11,225 bases of DNA, from positions 1 to 11,225 of the forward strand of contig JALUZX010000212.1 in NCBI GenBank assembly GCA_027011425.1. The letters are read 5' to 3'. Shown piece by piece: positions 1 to 5,686 of this stretch. Source of the stretch: Planctomycetota bacterium (GTDB lineage: Bacteria; Planctomycetota; UBA1135; JALUZX01). Each line of letters begins with the position of its first letter. The first letter of the stretch is position 1. A program made the position numbers and the translations under genes. Below the pieces are notes generated by a model. It did no database searches, had not been told where the DNA came from, and worked only from the letters and a program-made list of their open reading frames with translations.

Positions 1-51
1 GTCTACGCCTGGGCCCTGGCGGGCCAGTCCCGCCAGGGCCCAGGCGTAGAC
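1..51. repeat. Perfect 23-bp inverted repeat (fold-back) at the window edge
   Basis: Bases 1-23 are the exact reverse complement of bases 29-51, separated by a 5-base loop (ccagt). The outer arm begins at base 1, so the symmetry may continue beyond the window. It lies in the last codons of the minus-strand gene: the inner arm encodes the plausible VYAWALAG, and the outer arm would encode RQGPGVD. A perfect palindrome flush with a sequence end is typical of a fold-back assembly or amplification artefact, but a real hairpin cannot be excluded. Confidence 0.9.
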
Positions 52-2193
52 CACCCCGCACCAGGGCACGGGCCTTCCGATCCAGAGAGGGGCCTTGTAA
101 TGGGTCGCCCCGTAAACGGGAGGGGTCAAGTAGAGCATCCAGGGATAGCGGCTCCAGAGGTAGACGAAGGGGACCCCGGAGAGCGCCCAGCGCCGGGCCG
201 CCTCCAGGTATTCCTTTTTGCCCGCCAGCTCGAAACCCAGCGTGTAGGCCCGGACCAGGTAGGCCGAGGCCAGGATGTCCGGGGTGTGGAGGGAGAGTTC
301 CCATGTCTGGGCGCCCCGGGGAACCTGGAAGCGCTTCATGCCCTCCAGGGCTCTCAAGCCCGCTTCCCGGGCTTTCCTGTCTCCCGTGAGCCGCGCGGAC
401 TCCAGGAGCTTGAAGGCCCGGACGGCGCAATACCCGCTTGCCGTATCCTCGAAGTGTCCCTTCCTGAAGGGCCCCCGGTAGGCCCAGGTCCCGTCTTTTC
501 TTTGTGAGGCCGCAAGCCGGCGGATCTCCCTTTTCGTTTCCCGGAGCCACCGCCCGGCCCTGCCGGTGAGAAAGAAGGCCGAATTGTCCCGGACGTGGGC
601 CCCTCCGGGCACAAGACCGGGCGTTTCCGGAACCTTCCCGGTGAGATGGAAGAGACAAGAGACCATGTCCCCGTAGAACCGCCGGGTCCACCTGGGCTCG
701 GCGCAGTGGCCCCAGCCTCCCGGGCCGCGAAGGGGGCCTTCCAGGGCGCGGAGACACAGGGAAAATTGTTCTTTTCCGGAGCGGGGGGGCTCTGGCGGGG
801 GAGGAAGCCCGCCCATCTTCTTTACGGCCCAGAGGATGGACTCCTCCAGGGGGAGGTCTGCGGCGAGGACGGCGGCGTCGATCCTCTTCCCCCGGAGGCC
901 CATCCGGTGCTCCCCTGTCCCGTCCAGGAAGTCGGGTGTCGCGAAGACGGGCTGGAGGGCCATGTCCTTCCAGGTCAGGGCCAGGAGACCCCGGTCGGTG
1001 CGGCAGGCCATGAGCGGGATGGTGACGTCCAGGGGGTCGGGGGCGAAGCGGATGTGGTCCCTGGTCTCGATGTCCCTGGTCGATGAGGAGGACTCTCCCT
1101 TTCCCAGGTATTCCAGGCCTGCGAAGAGCCCTTTTTCCAGAGGGCCCAGGCCGCGGAGCACGGGACCTTCCACGGCGCGGGGGGAGCGTATGGAAAGGCC
1201 GATGTCCTCTCCCTCCAGGAAGAGGCGGAGGTGGATGCCATTACCCGTAAACGTAAGGGAGCCGGAGGTCCTTTTCTCCAGGGAGAGCCGGGGGATCGTA
1301 TCCCCTGCCAGGACCAGGGGCGCCAGGGCGCCGAGAAGGACGCCTTTCTTCTCGATGAGGGCGGCCGTGCCCTCCGGGGAGACCCGGAGGCGGAGGTCTC
1401 CAATGTGAAGTTCCAGGAGGTCCTTGGCGGCCCTTGGATCGAAGAGGGTGAGGGTCCTCTTGGGGGAGGGGAAGCCGGCGGTCTCGACTTCCAGGGTCAG
1501 GGCCCGGACGAGGCGCCTTTTTCCCAGGGGAAGGGAGAGAGCGACCGTGTCTCCCGGGGAGAGGGTGTAGGTTTTTCCCCGGAAGCGGAAAGATCTCTTT
1601 TTCTCCCCCACGTTTCTCACCCGGAAGTTCACTTGTCCCGGCCGGGCCCGGACGGCCTCGATGGCGAGAGGGCCCAGGACGGCGCGGAAGAGGGAGATCC
1701 GTTCCACTTTTACCAGGCCCCGGCCGGAACCGGGATCCAGGCGCAGGGAAAGGATGTCTCCCCGGGCGGTGAAGGGGACTTCGTAGTCGTGCCACTTGCC
1801 GTCGGCCAGGAGGGGGAAGCGGGCGCTCTTGGTCTCGCTTTCCACCCTTTCTCCGGCGGTGGTCCAGAAGACCTGGCCCGGTCCGGCGACGCCGGCGCAA
1901 AGCATCCGGAGGCGGAGGAGGAACCTTCCTTTCTCGAACCGGACCGGGACGCCCAGGTAGGGGTCGGGCCCCAGGGTCTCCACCAGGAGAAGCCCTCCCT
2001 GGGCCGAAAGGCGGCACTCGCGGCGGGCCTTCCAGCCTTCCCGTCCGTTCTTGAAGTTCCACTCCCGGAGTAGTTCCACGGCCCGGGTCCGGGGGAGAAA
2101 GGGCTCCACCCGTTCCAGCCTGGCCTCGGTGAAGCCGTGGGCCTGGAGGAGGAAGGAAAAGAGAAAAGCGAAAGGAAGGGCGGTTGGGTTCAT
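1..2193 (-). CDS. Secreted protein with N-terminal beta-sandwich and C-terminal helical (barrel-like) region, 3' end missing
   Basis: An open frame of 731 codons starts at the ATG at 2193 and runs off the left edge with no stop. An in-frame TAG at 2205-2203 fixes the start. Residues 5-19 are hydrophobic (a run ending LFSFLLQAHG) and look like a Sec signal, although the N-terminus lacks basic residues. Residues 42-172 look like a beta-sandwich module often attached to planctomycete secreted proteins (REWNFKNGREGW, GQVFWTT, DGKWHDYEVPF, LRLDP). Residues 175-460 are predominantly beta. From about 475 the chain becomes helix-rich, with aromatic and His/Asp-containing stretches (KDGTWAYRGPF, HFEDTASGYCAVRAF, ELSLHTPDILASAYLVRAY, PWCGVVYAWALAGLA) resembling alpha/alpha-barrel glycoside hydrolases or lyases. 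I cannot name a family or catalytic residues. It is divergent from the sulfatase. The last seven or eight codons lie in a fold-back palindrome and may not be genuine. The reading frame is secure; the function is inference. Confidence 0.8.
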   Translation of the reverse strand, partial: MNPTALPFAFLFSFLLQAHGFTEARLERVEPFLPRTRAVELLREWNFKNGREGWKARRECRLSAQGGLLLVETLGPDPYLGVPVRFEKGRFLLRLRMLCAGVAGPGQVFWTTAGERVESETKSARFPLLADGKWHDYEVPFTARGDILSLRLDPGSGRGLVKVERISLFRAVLGPLAIEAVRARPGQVNFRVRNVGEKKRSFRFRGKTYTLSPGDTVALSLPLGKRRLVRALTLEVETAGFPSPKRTLTLFDPRAAKDLLELHIGDLRLRVSPEGTAALIEKKGVLLGALAPLVLAGDTIPRLSLEKRTSGSLTFTGNGIHLRLFLEGEDIGLSIRSPRAVEGPVLRGLGPLEKGLFAGLEYLGKGESSSSTRDIETRDHIRFAPDPLDVTIPLMACRTDRGLLALTWKDMALQPVFATPDFLDGTGEHRMGLRGKRIDAAVLAADLPLEESILWAVKKMGGLPPPPEPPRSGKEQFSLCLRALEGPLRGPGGWGHCAEPRWTRRFYGDMVSCLFHLTGKVPETPGLVPGGAHVRDNSAFFLTGRAGRWLRETKREIRRLAASQRKDGTWAYRGPFRKGHFEDTASGYCAVRAFKLLESARLTGDRKAREAGLRALEGMKRFQVPRGAQTWELSLHTPDILASAYLVRAYTLGFELAGKKEYLEAARRWALSGVPFVYLWSRYPWMLYLTPPVYGATHYKAPLWIGRPVPWCGVVYAWALAGLARQGPGVD

Positions 2194-2312
2194 GAAGGCA
2201 TTCTAACGGGCAGGGGAAGGCCTGTATCGTCTGTGTAAGACCGGGGCGGAGCCGTTTGCCCGGGACGGACCTCCCGGTAGGCTGGAGCCGGTCCCCTTTT
2301 TTTGTGCCTGGC
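2194..2312. promoter_or_regulatory. Divergent intergenic region between the helical-barrel gene and the sulfatase
   Basis: This 119-bp spacer separates two genes read outward, so it should hold both promoters. I see no convincing -35/-10 pair in either direction. A run of seven T lies at 2297-2303, just upstream of the sulfatase ATG, and no Shine-Dalgarno sequence precedes either ATG. An imperfect stem (GGACC/GGTCC with a bulge, roughly 2265-2295) precedes the T run, but it is too weak to call a terminator. Confidence 0.4.
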
Positions 2313-3340
2313 ATGAAAAACAGAAGAATAGATCGGCGTGATTTCTTGAAGGGCGCTTCCGGGGCGGCGGCGGGGTTTCGAGAAGTTCCTCGGCTTCAAC
2401 CGGGGGCACTTCTACTACAAGTCTCCCACTTTTTCCGACACGGGAAAGCCCATGCGTCCCAAGGGCTTCGAGCCGACGTTCCAGACCGGCCTGGCCCTGG
2501 ATTTCATCGAGAAGAACAAGGACAAGCCTTTTCTGTGCTTCCTCTCCTGGGGGGCCTCCCCACACGCCCTACAACCCTCCTCCCGGTTTCCGGCGGTTCT
2601 TCGGGAAGAAGAAATTGGAATTCCGGCCGGACGTGCCGGAGCGGTTGCGGGGCACGAAACGGCTCCAGACATTCTACGCCGGGTATTTCGGGCTGTGCGA
2701 GGCCTTGGACCACGAGGCGGGGCGGGTGCTGGCGGCCCTGAAAAATCTGGGTCTGGAGAAGAACACCATCCTGCTCTTCACCTCGGACCACGGGGACATG
2801 CTCGGCTCCCACGGGCTCTTCTTCAAGAACGACCCCCACGAGGAATCCCTTCACGTGCCTCTCATCGTCCGGGCCCCGGGGATCGTTCCGGCGGGGCTCA
2901 AAGTGGAGGACCTGGTCTCCACCATCGACATCGGCCCGACTTTGCTCGGGCTTTGCGGGCTCGCGCCTCTGCCCCGGGCGGAAGGGCTGGACCTGGCTTC
3001 CCTTTTGAAGGGCGGAAAAGGCCCGGAGAGGGAGTTCGTCTATGCCGAGGGCCGGATGGCCGTGGGTGGAGGGAGGAGAAGGAAGGGGGGGCGGACCTGG
3101 CGGGCCCTGGTCACGAAGGAGCACAAGCTGGTTCTCGGGCCGAAGGGCAAGGTGGAGGGGCTCTACGACCTCGGGAGGGATCCTTACGAGGGAAAGAATC
3201 TGGCCGGGGAGAAAGGCTCGAGAGCCTTGGAGAAGGACCTCCTGGCGAAGGCCCGGGCCTACGCCGAGAAAACGGCCGATTCCTTCCCCGGGCCCCCGGC
3301 CAAGGTGGCCAGAAAAATGTACACCAAAAAAGCGCTGTAG
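2313..3340 (+). pseudogene. TAT-exported sulfatase, broken by an internal deletion and a +1 frameshift
   Basis: The ATG at 2313 opens a twin-arginine leader (IDRRDFLKGASGAAAG), typical of periplasmic sulfatases. From about 2377 the homology continues one frame over (FEKFLGFNRGHFYYKSP, then FQTGLALDFIEKNKDKPFL). The roughly 130-160 residues expected between leader and this point are absent. They would include the first metal-binding aspartates and the C/S-x-P-S-R motif that matures to formylglycine. A second break lies in the G run at 2549-2554: dropping one G restores SWGPPHTPYNPPPGF and a continuous frame to the TAG at 3338-3340. The C-terminal half is well kept, with metal-ligand motif TSDHGDMLGSHG at about 2780-2815 and KNDPHEESLHVPLIVRAPG after it. 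About 340 residues remain, against roughly 450-520 in the family. As written it cannot make an active enzyme. Either the gene is decaying or the assembly has errors here. Family assignment is firm; the cause is open. Confidence 0.85.
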
Positions 3341-3359
3341 GCGCCGAACGCCGGCGCCT
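3339..3359 (+). terminator. Possible terminator hairpin at the sulfatase stop codon
   Basis: An 8-bp GC-only-loop-flanked stem (aggcgccg at 3339-3346, cggcgcct at 3352-3359) encloses a 5-base loop and overlaps the last two bases of the sulfatase stop. It is followed by a pyrimidine-rich stretch (ccctttcctt), not a clean T run, so intrinsic termination is plausible but not certain. Confidence 0.45.
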
Positions 3360-3391
3360 CCCTTTCCTTGGAAGAGGGAAGGGATGGTCTT

Positions 3392-3595
3392 TCACCAGGG
3401 CAGGCTGCCCTCCAGTGCCTTGGGAAGGACGTTCTTCAGGGTGAGGACCGGCCGGGAGGTTCCCCCGGCATCCGGGACCTGGAGCGTCAATGTGTAGGCG
3501 GCCCGGCCGCCCAGGCGGCAGGTCAAGACGTGGACGTTGTAATTGCGCCCGCCCCGGCCGGCCTCGATCCGTCCCCGACCCTTCCTCACACCCAT
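3392..3595 (-). CDS. Short hypothetical protein, probable C-terminal remnant of a longer gene
   Basis: This 67-codon frame has the same strongly GC-ending codon use as the neighbouring enzymes for about its last 55 codons, ending in TGA at 3394-3392. The peptide is beta-strand-like (RNYNVHVLTCRLGGRAAYT, then VLTLKNVLPKALEGSLPW) and resembles the end of a secreted beta-sandwich protein. I do not recognise a family. The ATG at 3595 has no Shine-Dalgarno sequence, and directly upstream is an A/T-rich stretch with seven T in the reading direction and an in-frame TGA at 3622-3620. I therefore suspect a gene that has lost its 5' part rather than a complete small protein. It converges on the broken sulfatase. 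It could also be a chance open frame in GC-rich DNA. Confidence 0.4.
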   Translation of the reverse strand: MGVRKGRGRIEAGRGGRNYNVHVLTCRLGGRAAYTLTLQVPDAGGTSRPVLTLKNVLPKALEGSLPW

Positions 3596-3844
3596 CCCAC
3601 TAAAAAAACGGGAGGGAAATCAACAAAAATAAAGGGCTCTGTAACGCCTGCCCAGAGAGCCGGAATCCAAGTGAGAGCCAAAGAGGAGAAAAGCCCTCTC
3701 ACGGGAAACCGAATGCGCCTGAAACTCCTGGAAAGATCAGGGGAACTCCCGCCCAAAAACGTGGATTCTGGCTCCATCTCGAGGGTGGTTCCAGGAGGGA
3801 TGCTGAAAAATGGTGGAATAAGGGTGGATCCGTGCCTGGACAGG
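3596..3844. other. Non-coding, less GC-rich stretch
   Basis: This stretch contains no frame with the codon bias of the neighbouring genes. The short open frames here (such as 3777-3586 minus) have unbiased codons and no recognisable protein features. Base composition is visibly lower in GC than the flanking genes. I see no RNA gene or repeat. Together with the fragment next to it, it looks like decayed sequence or simple intergenic DNA. Confidence 0.45.
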
Positions 3845-3862
3845 GGTCCGGGGCTCCGGACC
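3845..3862 (-). terminator. Hairpin just after the modular-protein gene
   Basis: A perfect 7-bp GC-rich stem (ggtccgg at 3845-3851, ccggacc at 3856-3862) with a 4-base loop starts 2 bases beyond the TAG at 3867-3865 on the minus strand. No T run follows in the direction of transcription. It could be a weak or factor-assisted terminator, or a 3'-end stabilising structure, for the GH89 operon. Confidence 0.45.
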
Positions 3863-3864
3863 TG

Positions 3865-5637
3865 CTATTTGAGCCGGAGGGGGATCTTCTGGAGCCTGGG
3901 GTCGCGGGTTTCTTTGCCGGGGAGAACGCGGATCCCTTTTATTTCGAGGAGGGGGAGGCACTTCCGGAGCGGGGTGTCCAGCTCGTCTTTGCAGATTCTA
4001 AGGGTTGCGAGCCCCGGCGGCACCGTGGAGAACCGGAAAGAGCCGTCCCTTTTCGGGCGGACGCAGATTTCTTTCCAATAGGACCCGTCCTTTTCGGGCC
4101 AGGCGCGCAAAGAACTCTGTCCCTCGAGAAAGTCCCAGAGCGGGGCGTTTTCCCGCGGTAACTCCACGGCCACGCAGACCAGGATCTTGTCCAGGGTGAC
4201 GCCTTTGGCCGGGAGAAGGGATCCCGAGATGGTTCCCGCCGGCGCGAGGACGATCTTGTTCCCCCGGGTCCCCGGCGAGGTCCGCACGGGAAAGGCCTGG
4301 AGCCAGCCATTTCGGATGGCCTGGAGAGTAAGGCCGGGAGCCTTGGAGTCCCCCCTCAAAGTGAACTCTCCTTTTTCGTTGGTCCTGGTCCAGGCGGTGA
4401 TATCGATCCCCGATCCCTCGACTTCGCATCCCGCCACGGGCCGGCCCAGGTTGTCCTGGACAATGCCCGAGGCGAGAAGAGGTTTCCAGCGGAGCCTGAT
4501 TTCTCCGAGATCGATGATCCCCGGTCCAAAATCCCTCATCAGGGTTACCTTCGCTCCCATGGTGGGAGAATCTCCGGGAGGGCGGATCTCCAGGATCACC
4601 TTCTCGATCATCGACAGGGGGTGAGCGAAAGAGAATTCCATCCCGCCATTTCCGTCGGTTCGTAAGCTGGTACCGGTCCTAGAAGTATCGATTCCCTTCT
4701 TCATGGTTATGGATACGTAGAGAGGTGCTTTCCGGAGGGGGGCGCCCTGGGGATCCAGGACTTTTCCGCGGAAAATGAGGACCTTTTTCGGAAGGCTTAC
4801 CTGGAAGCGGACGAGCTGTCCGGGGAAGGTGGGACCCGGCCCCTTGGCCCAGGGGTGAGGCGCCTTGCCCCAGGAACGGCCGAGATAAAAGGGAGAATTC
4901 TTCCGGGAAGCCCGAACCTTGAGGCGCAATCCAAGGCCCACGTATGGAAAGAAGGCTTTACCCGCCTGGAGGGGTTTTTTCAGTATGCTGTAGCCGGAAC
5001 CGGGCGGATTCTTGGGGGCGGTTTTATAGAGGGAGACGGTGATCCCCGGCTCTTCGGCCGGGCGGCCCTGGTCCAGGACCAGGACCTCCACCTGGCCCGT
5101 TGGAGGCAGGACCAGGCGGACCGGATCGGCGGGAGGCGGGTTCAGGGGGACGTCTTTTGTGACGGGGCGGGCAAGAGGGAGGCCCAGGATGAGTTTGGCT
5201 TTCCATGCCCCGATCTCCGCCTTGGGCGTGCGTTTTTTCCAGGAGAGAAGGGAGAAGAGGGCGATTCCCTGGGGGCCCTTGGTCCGGGCGCGAAAGAAGG
5301 AATACCATTTTCTTTTCCAGAAAGGCAATTTGCAGGTCAGGTTCAACCGGACGGGGATTCCGGCTAAGGGCCTTCCCGCCCGGTCCACCACCTGGCAGAG
5401 GATCCTGTCCCGGGCGGAGATTTCTCGCCGCGAAAGAGGGTGACTTCTTTGCGGAAGGGAACTTTCAGGCTTTCCCGGGGTCTGCCCCGCGGTCGTCCCC
5501 GGGGTCTGCGAGGGCGGCTTCTTTACCTCGGCCGGTTTTGGGGAAACCGGAAGAGAAGGTTTTTGCGGGGAGAGGCCCAGCCAGGCCAGGACGAGGAGAA
5601 CCGCCGCGGCGGCGGGAAAAAGAAACTTCTTCGCCAT
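3865..5637 (-). CDS. Membrane-anchored modular protein with carboxypeptidase-regulatory-like beta-sandwich domains
   Basis: A 590-residue protein. Residues 5-22 form an N-terminal hydrophobic anchor after MAKK. A Pro/Ser/Thr-rich linker (about 24-70) follows, as expected for a protein displayed outside the membrane. The rest is a chain of beta-sandwich modules of the carboxypeptidase-regulatory or Cna-B type. The repeating pattern G-x-V-x-D-x-x-G-x-P-L is visible at about 79-100 (CQVVDRAGRPLAGIPVRL), 288-310 (RGKVLDPQGAPLRKAPLYV) and 389-430 (GIVQDNLGRPVAGCEV, ending NEKGEFTLRG). Less regular modules lie at about 180-285 and 466-590. No catalytic motif is seen, so a structural, adhesive or substrate-binding role is inferred. 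The start is supported by GGAGGAAG 7 bases upstream. It lies 49 bp downstream of GH89 on the same strand, so the two are probably co-transcribed. Its size and build resemble the plus-strand gene at 8634-10436. Confidence 0.85.
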   Translation of the reverse strand: MAKKFLFPAAAAVLLVLAWLGLSPQKPSLPVSPKPAEVKKPPSQTPGTTAGQTPGKPESSLPQRSHPLSRREISARDRILCQVVDRAGRPLAGIPVRLNLTCKLPFWKRKWYSFFRARTKGPQGIALFSLLSWKKRTPKAEIGAWKAKLILGLPLARPVTKDVPLNPPPADPVRLVLPPTGQVEVLVLDQGRPAEEPGITVSLYKTAPKNPPGSGYSILKKPLQAGKAFFPYVGLGLRLKVRASRKNSPFYLGRSWGKAPHPWAKGPGPTFPGQLVRFQVSLPKKVLIFRGKVLDPQGAPLRKAPLYVSITMKKGIDTSRTGTSLRTDGNGGMEFSFAHPLSMIEKVILEIRPPGDSPTMGAKVTLMRDFGPGIIDLGEIRLRWKPLLASGIVQDNLGRPVAGCEVEGSGIDITAWTRTNEKGEFTLRGDSKAPGLTLQAIRNGWLQAFPVRTSPGTRGNKIVLAPAGTISGSLLPAKGVTLDKILVCVAVELPRENAPLWDFLEGQSSLRAWPEKDGSYWKEICVRPKRDGSFRFSTVPPGLATLRICKDELDTPLRKCLPLLEIKGIRVLPGKETRDPRLQKIPLRLK

Positions 5638-5644
5638 GGATCCG

Positions 5645-5652
5645 CTTCCTCC
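5645..5652 (-). promoter_or_regulatory. Strong ribosome binding site of the modular-protein gene
   Basis: On the minus strand GGAGGAAG ends 7 bases before the ATG at 5637, which settles the start. Six of its bases (GGAGGA) also lie inside one arm of a hairpin, so access to it may be controlled. Confidence 0.7.
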
Positions 5653-5680
5653 GTCCCCGCATTCTCCCGGGGAGGGAGGA
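5647..5680 (-). promoter_or_regulatory. Hairpin able to mask the downstream ribosome binding site
   Basis: Bases 5647-5658 pair with 5669-5680 at 11 of 12 positions (single mismatch 5653/5674) around a 10-base loop. On the minus-strand transcript the upstream arm begins 6 bases after the GH89 stop codon, and the downstream arm contains GGAGGA. Ribosomes finishing GH89 would cover the upstream arm and free the site, which suggests translational coupling. The pairing is read directly from the sequence; the function is inference. Confidence 0.5.
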
Positions 5681-5686
5681 TTCCGT

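Noticed and set aside
1231..2073. Plus-strand open frame of 280 codons opposite the left gene
   Set aside because: It is antisense and of low complexity, with no ribosome site or family similarity.
2265..2303. Stem followed by seven T before the sulfatase
   Set aside because: The stem is short and bulged, and no upstream plus-strand gene in the window would need a terminator there.
1241..2314. Minus-strand open frame of 357 codons near the left gene
   Set aside because: It is a frame shadow of the 1-2193 gene. Its arginine/proline/glycine-rich product has no domain, whereas the other frame has a signal peptide and coherent beta and helical parts.
2452..3444. Single-frame plus-strand open frame read as an independent protein
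   Set aside because: Only its first 35 or so codons match sulfatase. After the G run it leaves the sulfatase frame and becomes a low-complexity shadow of the real frame.
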